Assembly (NCBI GenBank): GCA_019746135.1
Contig: JAIESI010000137.1
Span: forward strand, 1 to 39,365
Origin: Xanthobacteraceae bacterium
GTDB lineage: Bacteria; Pseudomonadota; Alphaproteobacteria; Rhizobiales; Xanthobacteraceae
DNA length: 39,365 bases
Direction: 5' to 3'
Position 1 is the stretch's first letter; every line of letters begins with the position of its first letter. The notes beneath the pieces are model-generated. The model saw only the letters and a program-made list of their open reading frames with translations, ran no database searches and was not told the DNA's origin. A program made the position numbers and the translations under genes. Positions 21,693 through 29,887 of the stretch are shown here, one piece after another.

Positions 21693-22832
21693 ATGCTGAG
21701 CCGTACTGGATCGTTGCCCGACCGCGCGGCGATGTACAACGCCAACGCGCTGAAGATCGGCATCTTCGGCGCCAACTGCTCGTCGGGCCGCTCCGCGACC
21801 ACGGTGCCGGAGCGGTGGTCGGCGAGCTGGCCGGATTGCCTGAAGCTCGCGCGCGTGGCGGACGCAGCCGGCATCGACTTCATGCTGCCGATCGGCCGGT
21901 GGAAGGGCTACGGCGGCGACACCAACTTTCACGGCGCAACGCTCGAGACCGTCACCTGGGCCTGCGGCCTCCTGGCCGCCACCGAGCGCATCACCGTGTT
22001 CGGCACGGTGCACGCGCCGCTGTTTCATCCGCTGATCGCCGCCAAGGAGTTCGTCACCGCCGACCATATCGGCGAGGGGCGCTTCGGCATCAACCTCGTG
22101 GTCGGCTGGAACGAGGGCGAGTTCGAGATGTTCGGCGTCACGCAGCGCGAGCACGACGCCCGCTATGATTACGCGCAGGAGTGGCTCGACGTCATCAAGC
22201 GCGCCTGGACCGAGCGCGGGGATTTCGATTTCGCGGGCCGGTTTCTCAACTGCAAGGGCGTGCGGGCCTATCCCAAGCCCTACGGCGAGACCCGGCCGAT
22301 CATCATGAACGCCGGCCGGTCGCCGATCGGACAGGCGTTCGCGCTGCGCAACTGCGACGCGTTCTTCACCGCCACCGTCGACTCGCGGCACTCGATCGAG
22401 GCCAACGCCAAAAAGGTGCAGGAGCTCAAGAGCGCCGCGCAGAAGTTCGGCCGCGACATCGAGGTCTACACCGTCGGGCAGGTGATCTGCCGACCGACGC
22501 AGAAGGAGGCCGAGGACTATTACCAATACGCCGTCATCGACAATGCCGACTGGGGCGCGGTCGACCAGATGATGGCGCTGAAGAACATCACGCGGCAGAC
22601 CGTCCCGCCCGAAGAGTTCACCCGGCTGCAGCGCTATTTCGCGGGCAAGGGCATCGGCGGCTATCCGTTCATCGGCACGCCGGACCAGGTGGCGCAGGAG
22701 CTTTCGAGCATCAGCCAAGCCGGCATGCGCGGCATCGCGGTGTCGTTCGTCAACTATCTCAACGAGGTGCCGTATTTCTGCGACGAGGTGCTGCCGCGTC
22801 TGGTCCGGCTCGGCGTGCGGCAGGAGAGCTGA
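21693..22832 (+). CDS. LLM-class flavin-dependent monooxygenase
   Basis: A luciferase-like monooxygenase of about 379 residues that would use reduced FMN or F420 and oxygen. Typical blocks are FGANCSSGRSATTVPERWSA, MLPIGRWKGYGGDTNFHGAT, TWACGLLAATERITVFGTVH, TADHIGEGRFGINLVVGWNE and the C-terminal YPFIGTPDQVAQELSSISQA. This pattern lies nearest the group containing RutA, SfnG and related C-S or C-N bond-oxidising enzymes. The start is uncertain: ATG at 21693 (MLSRTGSLPD) or 21732 (MYNANALKIG); neither has a good ribosome binding site, and the frame also extends to 21603. It is followed 39 bp later by a Bug receptor gene, suggesting uptake and oxidation of one compound. Confidence 0.88.
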   Translation: MLSRTGSLPDRAAMYNANALKIGIFGANCSSGRSATTVPERWSASWPDCLKLARVADAAGIDFMLPIGRWKGYGGDTNFHGATLETVTWACGLLAATERITVFGTVHAPLFHPLIAAKEFVTADHIGEGRFGINLVVGWNEGEFEMFGVTQREHDARYDYAQEWLDVIKRAWTERGDFDFAGRFLNCKGVRAYPKPYGETRPIIMNAGRSPIGQAFALRNCDAFFTATVDSRHSIEANAKKVQELKSAAQKFGRDIEVYTVGQVICRPTQKEAEDYYQYAVIDNADWGAVDQMMALKNITRQTVPPEEFTRLQRYFAGKGIGGYPFIGTPDQVAQELSSISQAGMRGIAVSFVNYLNEVPYFCDEVLPRLVRLGVRQES

Positions 22833-22871
22833 TCCGAGGAAAGATCAAGCCCGCGGGCGAGGGAGAGAGTG

Positions 22872-23852
22872 ATGTCGGGGCGCTGGTCGATGACATGGAT
22901 GATGGTCGGGGCATTGGTCCTTGCCGCCGCCAACGCCACCGCAAGCCTCGCGCAGGAGGCCTATCCGTCGCGGCTGGTCAAAGTGATCCTGCCGTCGGCG
23001 CCCGGATCGACCACCGACATGCTGGCGCGGCTCATTGCCGATCAGCTCAGCCAGAAATGGGGCAAGCCGGTCATCGTCGAGAACATCGCCGGTGCAGGCA
23101 TGTCGATCGGCGCAGCGCAGGCGTTCCGCGCCGCGCCCGACGGCCATACGCTGTTCATCAGCCCGCCCTCGCCGGTCACATTCATGAAGCTGCTCTACCC
23201 CGACATCAGCTTCGATCCGCGGGAGTTCACGCCGATCTCGCTCTTGGTGCGGGTGCCGAACGCGCTGGTGGTGCGCAAGGACTTTCCGGCGGCCAACGTC
23301 AAGGAGCTGGTCGCCTACGCCAAGGCGAACCCCGGCAAGATCACCTACGCGTCGCAAGGCGCGGGCTCGACGGCGCACCTGTCGGCAAACCTGATCGAGC
23401 TCCTGGCCGGGATCGAGATGGTGCACGTGCCGTTCCGCGGCGCGGTGCCCGCGCTCAACGCGGTGATGGCCGGGCATGTCGATTTCTTCTTCGACACCGT
23501 GACCACGTCGGTGCCGCAGCACCGTGCCGGCAACGCGCGGATCATCGCGGTCGGCAGCACCGAGCGCTCGGGTGTCGTCCCCGAGGCGCCGCCGGTGGCC
23601 GAGGCGCTGCCGGGCTTCCGTTCGGTGACCTGGTTCGCCATGACCGGACCGCCGGGGCTTCCCCCGGCGCTGGCGGAGAAGATCAACCAGGCGGTGGCGG
23701 AAAGCTTCGGCCGGCCGGAGGTCAGCGAGCGGCTGCAACGCCTGACGCTCGAGCCGATGCCGGGCTCGCCAGCCGATGCGGCGCGGTTCTTTGCCGAGGA
23801 GGTCGCGCTGTGGGGCAAGGTGATCAAGGAAAGGAACGTGAAGGCCGAGTAG
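22872..23852 (+). CDS. Bug-family (TctC) substrate-binding protein
   Basis: A 326-residue periplasmic receptor with a signal peptide (about 1-28, WMMVGALVLAAANATASLAQ) and the Bug opening YPSRLVKVILPSAPGSTTDMLARLI. IGAAQAFRAAPDGHTLFI, GKITYASQGAGSTAHL and VPFRGAVPALNAVMAGHVDF are further family blocks. GGGAGAGAG directly upstream supports the ATG at 22872 (an overlapping GTG lies at 22869). It is probably co-transcribed with the flavin monooxygenase 39 bp upstream; the ligand may be that enzyme's substrate. It is a distant paralogue of the Bug protein at 13345-14334. No TctA/TctB partners are present. Confidence 0.92.
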   Translation: MSGRWSMTWMMVGALVLAAANATASLAQEAYPSRLVKVILPSAPGSTTDMLARLIADQLSQKWGKPVIVENIAGAGMSIGAAQAFRAAPDGHTLFISPPSPVTFMKLLYPDISFDPREFTPISLLVRVPNALVVRKDFPAANVKELVAYAKANPGKITYASQGAGSTAHLSANLIELLAGIEMVHVPFRGAVPALNAVMAGHVDFFFDTVTTSVPQHRAGNARIIAVGSTERSGVVPEAPPVAEALPGFRSVTWFAMTGPPGLPPALAEKINQAVAESFGRPEVSERLQRLTLEPMPGSPADAARFFAEEVALWGKVIKERNVKAE

Positions 23853-23882
23853 CGCGGACGTGTCGGCGCCGCCGGCGGCCGA

Positions 23883-23964
23883 TGACACTTGATTTCATTG
23901 GATTAAATTGAGTTCGTTTTTTCACCCGCAATGCACGGTTGAGTATTTTTTAAAAACTCTTTTT
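23883..23964 (+). terminator. AT-rich patch with a weak terminator hairpin
   Basis: The 215 bp between the Bug and TetR stop codons hold an AT-rich patch unlike the surrounding high-GC DNA. Within it, GAGTATTTTT-T-AAAAACTC (23941-23959) is followed by TTTTT, which could terminate transcription from the Bug operon, although the stem is weak. Confidence 0.5.
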
Positions 23965-24033
23965 CGTTGAAGCATCGAGCCAGAACTCTCCTGCCGCCGG
24001 AAGCGCCGGATAAAACCGATGCCTGGCCCGCCC

Positions 24034-24072
24034 AAGACAGCTCACCAAGACAGCTCACCAAGACGGCTCAGC
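24034..24072. repeat. Three 13-bp tandem repeats at the tetR stop codon
   Basis: AAGACAGCTCACC occurs twice (24034-24046, 24047-24059), then a third copy with two changes (24060-24072). The third copy contains the reverse complement of the tetR TGA stop. Each copy supplies a TGA in the minus-strand direction. Confidence 0.85.
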
Positions 24073-24631
24073 CGCCGGCCACCAGCCTTTTCGCGGCTTG
24101 CGCGGCGGCGGTGGCGTAGGCCGGGTCGCCGTGAATGAGCATCAGCGCTATCGTCCCTTCCATCAGCAACATCACGTCGCGGGCGCGGGCACGGGCCATG
24201 CGCACCCGCGCGGCGGCGAACGCCTCGGCCAGCCATTCTTCCACCAGAGCCTTGTGCCGGCGCGCGATGGCGCGTGCCGGATGGCCGCGCAGATCGGCGA
24301 GCTCGACCACGACGCGGGTAAAGCCCGCGCCGGACCATTTCGGCTGTGACGCCCACTTCGCCAGCTCGGCGAAGAACGAGTCGACGAGCTTTGCGGCATC
24401 GGCCGGGCGCTGGAAACGCTGCAGCCGCGCCATCGCAAGCTCGCTGGAATGCGCGAGCGCCGCGGTGATCAGGTCGTCCTTGCTCGGAAAGTGCTGGTAG
24501 AGCGCCCGCTTGGTGATGCCGGCCCGCGCCGCGATGTCGTCCATCGACACCCGCAGAAATCCCTGGCGCCAGAACAGCCCGTAGGCCGCGTCGAGGATGC
24601 GAATTCGGGTCTGTGCGCGCGAACGCCGCAT
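24068..24631 (-). CDS. TetR/AcrR-family transcriptional regulator
   Basis: A 187-residue regulator. The N-terminal HTH is typical: TRIRILDAAYGLFWRQGFLR, SMDDIAARAGITKRALYQHF and PSKDDLITAAL (about 8-56). The C-terminal ligand domain is helical and contains KWSGAGFTRVVVELADLRGH, a pattern seen in TetR_C_33-like regulators (AefR type). It is divergent from the mandelate-racemase-like gene across 95 bp, so that gene is its most likely target. The ligand cannot be predicted. The start gives a family-typical N-terminus starting MRRSRAQTR. Confidence 0.9.
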   Translation of the reverse strand: MRRSRAQTRIRILDAAYGLFWRQGFLRVSMDDIAARAGITKRALYQHFPSKDDLITAALAHSSELAMARLQRFQRPADAAKLVDSFFAELAKWASQPKWSGAGFTRVVVELADLRGHPARAIARRHKALVEEWLAEAFAAARVRMARARARDVMLLMEGTIALMLIHGDPAYATAAAQAAKRLVAGG

Positions 24632-24726
24632 GAGGCCGGCCCCGTTGGTATACTCAGCAGTGAATTTACATCCGGCCGGCGCGGCGGTCAGATCATTTCG
24701 ACGATCATCGGCAAAGCAGCCGGACC

Positions 24727-25824
24727 ATGCCGCAGAAGCTCACCCTGCAATCGATCGACGTTCGGGCGGTGTCGGTGCCGCTGCGGCGGCCGGTGGTCTC
24801 CAAGGTCGGCCTGTTCAAGGACTGGCCGCTGATCCTGATCGACCTGCACACCCGCGAAGGCATCGTCGGGCGAAGCTATCTGGAGCCGTATCTCAGAAAC
24901 GCCGCGCGTTACGTCGTTCCGGCGCTGCACGACCTCGCCGCCGCGATGCAGGGCCAACCGCTCGCGCCGCTCGATCGCTTCCAGTCCAATCGCCGCTCGA
25001 TGAACCTGATCGGTTACGAAGGCGTCGCGATGATTGCCGCATCCGGCCTCGACATGGCGATCTGGGATGCGCTGGCGAAAGCTGCGGAGCTTCCCTTGGC
25101 GGTGCTGCTGGGTGGCAGCATCGGCGCGGTGCCGGCCTACAACAGCAACGGCTTGTGGCTCACCGGCGTCGCGACGCTGGCCCGGGAAGCGGAGGAGCTC
25201 ATGGCGGAAGGCGGCTTCGCCGGGCTGAAGCTCCGGCTGGGGCGCGACCGCCTCGCCGACGATCTCGCCGCGATCGGCGAGGTCCGCACGGCCGCGGGCG
25301 ACGGCATCAAGCTGATGGTCGACTTCAACCAGGGCCTGCCGCTCGGCGACGCGCTGCACCGCTGCCACGCCCTCGACGACCAGGGCCTGTACTGGTTCGA
25401 GGAGCCGATCGCCTATGACAACACCGCGGGCTACGCGCAGCTTGCGCGCGAGCTTCGCACGCCCGTGCAGCTCGGCGAGAACTTCTACGGGCCCCGCGAT
25501 CTCTACAAGGCGGTGTGCGCCGGCGCGGGCGACTACGTGATGCCCGACCTGATGCGGATCGGCGGCGTCTCCGGCTGGCTGCGGGCCGCACCGATCGCAG
25601 CGGCGGCCGGCATTCAGGTCTCGACGCATCTTTACCCGGAGGTCGCGGCGCACCTCATGCGCGTGACCGAAACCGCCCATTGGCTCGAATGGCAGGACTG
25701 GGCCGATCCGATCCTGAAGCAGCCGTTCGCGGTGGCGAACGGCCACATCGAGATTGCCGACGTTCCAGGCATCGGCATCGAATGGGACGAGGCCGCCGTG
25801 GCGCGCTACCGCTACGATTTCTAG
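24727..25824 (+). CDS. Mandelate racemase-like enolase-superfamily enzyme with KxR motif
   Basis: A 365-residue enzyme. The capping domain (about 1-130) opens LQSIDVRAVSVPLRRPVVS; the modified TIM barrel follows. Aligned by eye to Pseudomonas putida mandelate racemase with a constant offset of 4, it keeps the metal ligands Asp199, Glu225 and Glu251, the His301-Asp274 dyad, Glu321, Asn201 and Lys168. The exception is Lys166, the S-specific base, which is Arg170 here (GLKLRLGRD). It should still bind Mg and abstract an alpha-proton via His301, so racemisation may be poor or replaced by dehydration or epimerisation of a related 2-hydroxy acid. It is divergent from tetR. A palindromic repeat starts at the stop codon. 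The general family is certain; the reaction is not. Confidence 0.9.
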   Translation: MPQKLTLQSIDVRAVSVPLRRPVVSKVGLFKDWPLILIDLHTREGIVGRSYLEPYLRNAARYVVPALHDLAAAMQGQPLAPLDRFQSNRRSMNLIGYEGVAMIAASGLDMAIWDALAKAAELPLAVLLGGSIGAVPAYNSNGLWLTGVATLAREAEELMAEGGFAGLKLRLGRDRLADDLAAIGEVRTAAGDGIKLMVDFNQGLPLGDALHRCHALDDQGLYWFEEPIAYDNTAGYAQLARELRTPVQLGENFYGPRDLYKAVCAGAGDYVMPDLMRIGGVSGWLRAAPIAAAAGIQVSTHLYPEVAAHLMRVTETAHWLEWQDWADPILKQPFAVANGHIEIADVPGIGIEWDEAAVARYRYDF

Positions 25825-25926
25825 AGCTGTTTCCGTTCCTTCGGAATCGGAAACAGCTCCAGCTTCTTTGGTTTGGTCGCATTTTCTGCGGCGAACCGCT
25901 TCACACTTCGCCGGAAAATGCTCTAG
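25825..25926. repeat. Rhizobiales-type intergenic palindromic element (copy 1)
   Basis: Two consecutive hairpins fill the gap after the racemase-like gene. The first pairs GAGCTGTTTCCG with CGGAAACAGCTC (25825-25860); the second pairs GCATTTTC..CGGCGAA with TTCGCCGGAAAATGC. The element is bounded by TAGAGC at the left, overlapping the stop codon, and GCTCTAG at the right. This style is common between genes in Bradyrhizobium and relatives. Confidence 0.75.
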
Positions 25927-25942
25927 CGGCGTTCGCTGCTTG

Positions 25943-26236
25943 TCAGAAGAATTTCACCGACGAGCCGGCCAGCGTCGGCACCACGACCAGCGCCACCACG
26001 CCGATCACAAACCCGAGCAACCGCGCCTGCATGGTCAGCATCGAGCCCGGCGCCTGGCCGCGCAGAACGGCACCGACGTCGAACACGCCAACGGCGATCA
26101 GGACCCAGAAGTAGGGCTTGAGCCAGAAGTAGGGCTTAAGCCAGAAGTCGCCCACCGCCGGGTACGCGACGAGAAGCGCGCCGCCGGCAAGGCCAACCAA
26201 TGCCATGTAGCCGAAGAAGATCCTGTCGACCGTCAC
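25943..26236 (-). CDS. Small three-helix membrane protein, unrecognised
   Basis: A protein of about 97 residues, if the GTG at 26236 (VTVDRIFFGYMALVG) is used. A longer GTG start at 26311 is possible and would add 25 residues, but these look non-native. Three hydrophobic segments are visible: FGYMALVGLAGGALLVAYP, YFWVLIAVGVFDVGAVL and LLGFVIGVVALVVVPTLAG. The loop after the first helix contains a duplicated WLKPYF, encoded by an 18-bp tandem repeat. I recognise no family. It lies on the same strand downstream of the response regulator, 83 bp away, so it may be in the same transcript. Confidence 0.6.
   Translation of the reverse strand: MTVDRIFFGYMALVGLAGGALLVAYPAVGDFWLKPYFWLKPYFWVLIAVGVFDVGAVLRGQAPGSMLTMQARLLGFVIGVVALVVVPTLAGSSVKFF
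26106..26150. repeat. 18-bp tandem repeat inside the membrane protein gene
   Basis: CCAGAAGTAGGGCTTGAG (26106-26123) is followed by a copy with one change (26124-26141) and a partial third copy. It encodes repeated WLKPYF units in frame, so the protein keeps its frame when the copy number varies. Confidence 0.9.
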
Positions 26237-26319
26237 CCGAGCCCCCGCCCCTGCCTGTATAGCACCGCCGGCCGGGATACTGCCCTCGATATTGCGAGAC
26301 GGCCGAAGCACTCCGGCCT

Positions 26320-26706
26320 TCAGGCGGTGACGCCGATCGCCTTCTCCACCGCGCAGAGCACCTCCCTGGGCCGCAGCGGCTTATAGAGCGTCGAGACTGC
26401 GCCCGCCTCGGTCGCCATGTTCTCGAACTCCGGCATGTTCGGACAGCCGTTGCCGAACATGAATCCCGATGCCGCGATCAGCGGAATGTCCGGCCGCGAC
26501 TCGTGCAGCGCCTTGATCACCTGCAGACCGTCCATGCCCGGCATGAACAGGTCCACGATCGCAAGGTCGAACGCACCCGATTGCGCCACGTCCAGGCCCG
26601 CCTTTCCATCCGGGGCAACGACGACGTCGTAGCCCTTCGCGCGAAGCATGATCTGCGTGGATTCGCGCACCAGCCTGTCGTCGTCGATGATGAGGATCTT
26701 CGGCAT
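26320..26706 (-). CDS. Single-domain response regulator (receiver only)
   Basis: A 128-residue CheY-like receiver. The acidic pocket is IDDD (residues 7-10), the phosphoacceptor is Asp52 (AIVDLFMPGMDG), the Thr/Ser switch position is Ser80 (AASGF) and the conserved lysine is Lys109 (TLYKPLRP). No output domain follows. An insertion after Ser80, GFMFGNGCPNMPEFE, lengthens the beta4-alpha4 loop. The start is fixed at 26706 by the conserved opening MPKILIIDDD and a GAGGGG upstream. It lies 161 bp downstream of the hybrid kinase on the same strand and is the likely partner in a phosphorelay. Without an output domain it would act by protein-protein contact. Confidence 0.93.
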   Translation of the reverse strand: MPKILIIDDDRLVRESTQIMLRAKGYDVVVAPDGKAGLDVAQSGAFDLAIVDLFMPGMDGLQVIKALHESRPDIPLIAASGFMFGNGCPNMPEFENMATEAGAVSTLYKPLRPREVLCAVEKAIGVTA

Positions 26707-26867
26707 CTTCTGTGCCCCTCGACCGCAGGCCGGGTGCCATCGACGCACAGGCGCGACAGGTCCCGGCTCCGGGCCGGCAAACGCCCGGTGGCCGCAACCT
26801 ACCGCCTTACCGGTGAACAGTTCCTTGCCAGGACCCCGGAGAACCCGGAGCCACCCTGTCCATCCGG

Positions 26868-28985
26868 CTACTGCATTCCAGGCCGCGCCAGCGCCAGCCG
26901 GATCATGCGGGCGAGGTCGGCTTTCCGATACGGCTTGGCCAGGAGCAGAACGTCGGGATCGAGCCGGCCGTGGTGGACGATGGCGTTCTCGGTGTAGCCG
27001 GATGTGAACAGGACGCGCAGCGGTCTGCGGCGCTTGACCGCCTCCTCGGCCAGGCGGCGGCCGTTCATCGAGCCGGACATGATGACGTCGGTGAACAGCA
27101 GGTCGAATTCAGCGCCGCCGTCGATCAGGCGGAGCGCCTGGTCGGCGTTGTGCGCCATGATCGTCTTGTAGCCGAGGCTGTCGAGCTGCACCGCGACCGA
27201 GCTGCGAACCGCCGGATCGTCCTCGACCACGAGGATGGTCTCGTGGCCGCCTTCCACGGATGGCACGTGCTCAGGCTCGGCGAGCCCGGCCGCATCGCCG
27301 GCCCGGGGCAGATAGATCTTGAACGTCGTGCCGTGCCCCTCCTCGCTGTACAGCTTGATATGGCCGCCGGACTGCTTGACGAATCCATAGGCCATGCTGA
27401 GCCCGAGACCCGTGCCCTTGCCGACCTCCTTGGTGGTGAAGAACGGCTCGAAAACCTTGTCGTGCAGCGCGGCGGGGATGCCGGGTCCGGTGTCGCTGAC
27501 CGCGAGCATGACATAGGCGCCGGGACGCACCTCGCTGTGCGCGCTGGCATAGGCTTCGTCGAGCATGGCGTTGCCGGTCTCGATCGTCAGCTTGCCGCCC
27601 TCCGGCATGACGTCACGCGCGTTGACCGCCAGATTGAGGATCGCCGTGACCAGTTGCGTCGGGTCCACCATCGCCCGCCACGCGTCGTGCTGCAGCCGCC
27701 ACTCGATCTCGACCTGCTCGCCGAGCGTCGGCCGGAGCAGGTTCGCCGCCTCTTGCGCGACCACGCGGATGTCGGTGATGCGCGGCTGCAGCGGCTGCCG
27801 CCGCGCGAAGGCCAGCAGGCGCCCGGTCAGCTCCGCGCCGCGGTCGGCGGCCTCGCCGATCAGCCTGGCGATGGCGGCGAGATCCGGCTTATCGGCGACG
27901 CCGTCCGCGAGCAGGTCGATGGTGCCGGTGATCACGCTCAGCACATTGTTGAAGTCGTGCGCCACTCCGCCGGTGAGCTGGCCGATGGCGTCGAGCTTTT
28001 GCGACTGGCGCAGCTGGTTTTCCAGCTTGTTGCGCTCGGTGATGTCCACCAGGGCGTAGGCGATCGCCTTCACCTGCCCGGCCTCGCCGATCGCGGCGGC
28101 ATCGAAGCTGATGTCGACGAGCACCCCGTCCTTTCTGCGCCGCGTAACGCGGATGTCGCGCAATGTCTCGCCGGCCCACGCCCGTTCGATCAGCGCGTCA
28201 TATTCCGCTTGCGCCTCGCGGTCCGGAGGCACCAGCGGGTACCGGCGCCCGACCGTCTCTGCGGCGGTGTAGCCGAAAATCTCCTGAGCGGCGCGGCTCC
28301 ACAGCAGCACGGTCCGGTCGGCGGTAAGGGCGACGATGGCGACCGGCGAGGCATCGATGACCGCGGTCAGCATTTCCTTGGTTTCGCGCTCGGTGCGCTG
28401 CAGATGGCGTTCGGCCGTCATGTCGCGGCCGATGAAGAAATGAAGCTGCTCGGATTCCGACCACACGCCGGTCCAGACCAGCGTCACGGCGTGACCGTCC
28501 TTGTGGACGTAGCGGGTCTCGAAGTTGCGGATCCGCCGGCCGCGCCGCGCCGCGCGCATTTCCTCGCGGGTGGATTCGAGATCGTCCGGATGCACGACCT
28601 TGGTGCCGACCTGCCCGATCAGCTCGTGCGGTTCGTAGCCGAGCACGGATTTGCAGCTCGGACTGACGTGGGTGAGCACGCCGGTCCGGTCGGTGACCAC
28701 GATCAGGTCCAGCGACGTCTCGAAGATGCGGCTGTGCAGCTCGGTCTGCTGCCGCAACACCTTGCCGTCATTCACCGAGCGGCGGCCGTTCCACACCGCG
28801 ACGGACCCAACCAGGAGCAGCGCCACGGTAAAGCCCGCCGCGGCGCGGGACAGCGCGTCATCGCGCTCGTGCCAGAGCGCGCCGACGCACAGCACCAGAG
28901 CGGCGGCGAACACCGCCGCAAGGATCGCGGTGGTCGATCCCCACCGCTCCGGGCCATATTGGAAGACCCCCGGCTGGTCCTGCAT
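26868..28985 (-). CDS. Hybrid PAS-domain sensor histidine kinase
   Basis: A 705-residue inner membrane protein. Two transmembrane helices lie at about residues 18-38 and 50-66 with a very short loop, so there is no periplasmic sensor. Two PAS domains follow: about 80-195 (FETSLDLIVVTDRTGVLTHV) and about 205-320 (VIDASPVAIVALTADRTVLL). The dimerisation domain carries the phosphoacceptor His343 (GGVAHDFNNVLSVI). The ATPase domain shows N (NLAVNARDVMPEGG), G1 (DTGPGIP) and G2 (GKGTGLGLSMAYGF) boxes. A C-terminal receiver has Asp633 (LLFTDVIM). The VAHDFNN form belongs to the HWE/FixL-like HPK4 group common in Hyphomicrobiales. It is 19 bp after moeB and followed by the receiver-only regulator. 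Confidence 0.95.
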   Translation of the reverse strand: MQDQPGVFQYGPERWGSTTAILAAVFAAALVLCVGALWHERDDALSRAAAGFTVALLLVGSVAVWNGRRSVNDGKVLRQQTELHSRIFETSLDLIVVTDRTGVLTHVSPSCKSVLGYEPHELIGQVGTKVVHPDDLESTREEMRAARRGRRIRNFETRYVHKDGHAVTLVWTGVWSESEQLHFFIGRDMTAERHLQRTERETKEMLTAVIDASPVAIVALTADRTVLLWSRAAQEIFGYTAAETVGRRYPLVPPDREAQAEYDALIERAWAGETLRDIRVTRRRKDGVLVDISFDAAAIGEAGQVKAIAYALVDITERNKLENQLRQSQKLDAIGQLTGGVAHDFNNVLSVITGTIDLLADGVADKPDLAAIARLIGEAADRGAELTGRLLAFARRQPLQPRITDIRVVAQEAANLLRPTLGEQVEIEWRLQHDAWRAMVDPTQLVTAILNLAVNARDVMPEGGKLTIETGNAMLDEAYASAHSEVRPGAYVMLAVSDTGPGIPAALHDKVFEPFFTTKEVGKGTGLGLSMAYGFVKQSGGHIKLYSEEGHGTTFKIYLPRAGDAAGLAEPEHVPSVEGGHETILVVEDDPAVRSSVAVQLDSLGYKTIMAHNADQALRLIDGGAEFDLLFTDVIMSGSMNGRRLAEEAVKRRRPLRVLFTSGYTENAIVHHGRLDPDVLLLAKPYRKADLARMIRLALARPGMQ

Positions 28986-29004
28986 GTCCTGCCCCCGGAA
29001 AAGA

Positions 29005-29805
29005 TCAGGCGTGTCCCGACAGATCCTTGATCGTCGGGTTCGTTCCGTTCAACGGATTTGTTTCATCCCACCCGTAGTTCAGCGTCTCGAACCGCATCGC
29101 CCGCGCATCGACCATCAGCAGCCGCCCGACCAGCCCCTCGCCGAAACCGACGATCTCGCGAATCACCTCGAGCGCCAGCATCGAGCCGAGGACGCCCACC
29201 AATGCGCCAAGCACGCCGGCCTCCGAGCAGGCCGGGACCGTGCCGGGCGGCGGCGGTTCGGGAAACAGGCAGCGATAGGTCGGGTTCGGCTTGCCGTCCT
29301 TGCCGCGCTCGTGGGCGCGGATCGTCGTCAGCGTGCCGTCGAAGGTGCCGACCGCCGCCGTCACCAGCGGCCGCTTCGCGAAGAAGCACGCGTCGGACGA
29401 CAGATACCGGGTGGCGAAATTGTCCGAGCCGTCGGCGATGATGTCGTAGTCCGAAAACAGCGGCAGCGCGTTCGCCGCGGTCAGCCGGCCGGAGTGGGTG
29501 GCGATCTTCACATGCGGATTGAGCCTGTCGATCGCCGCCGCCGCGCTCTCGACCTTGGCGCGGCCCAGGTCCGGCGTCGCGTGGATCACCTGCCGCTGCA
29601 AATTCGACAGCGACACCACGTCGTCATCGATGACGCCGAGCGTGCCGACGCCCGCAGCCGCAAGATAGAGCAGCACCGGCGCGCCAAGCCCGCCCGCGCC
29701 GATCACCAGCACACGGGCGCGGCGCAGTGCCTGCTGGCCGGGGCCGCCGACCTCGCGCAGGACGATATGACGCGCATAGCGCTCCAGTTCCTCGGGAGAC
29801 AGCAT
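29005..29805 (-). CDS. moeB: MoeB/ThiF-family adenylyltransferase
   Basis: A 266-residue E1-like enzyme that would adenylate the C-terminal glycine of a ubiquitin-fold sulfur carrier (MoaD or ThiS) for molybdopterin or thiamin synthesis. The ATP-binding loop is VLVIGAGGLGAPVLLYLAAA, the Asp of the active site is in GVIDDDVVSLSNLQRQ, and the putative catalytic or conserved Cys is in VPACSEAGVLGAL. The zinc-binding CxxC pairs of E. coli MoeB are not intact: only YRCLF remains of the first, and the C-terminal pair is absent. The ATG at 29805 is chosen for GGAGG 7 bases upstream; a TTG two codons earlier is also open. MoeB is preferred over ThiF because of the N-terminal LSPEELERYARHIVL. It overlaps no neighbour and reads into the kinase gene. 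Confidence 0.88.
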   Translation of the reverse strand: MLSPEELERYARHIVLREVGGPGQQALRRARVLVIGAGGLGAPVLLYLAAAGVGTLGVIDDDVVSLSNLQRQVIHATPDLGRAKVESAAAAIDRLNPHVKIATHSGRLTAANALPLFSDYDIIADGSDNFATRYLSSDACFFAKRPLVTAAVGTFDGTLTTIRAHERGKDGKPNPTYRCLFPEPPPPGTVPACSEAGVLGALVGVLGSMLALEVIREIVGFGEGLVGRLLMVDARAMRFETLNYGWDETNPLNGTNPTIKDLSGHA

Positions 29806-29887
29806 TCGCAATCCTCCGAAGCCATAATTGGCGCATCGGAACGGTTTCGGCTAGGCTTGCCGTGGCTTGACGTGAATGGGGTTGGTG

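Noticed and set aside
24034..24072. CRISPR-like short repeats
   Set aside because: The units are directly adjacent with no spacers, only 13 bp long, and no cas gene is present.
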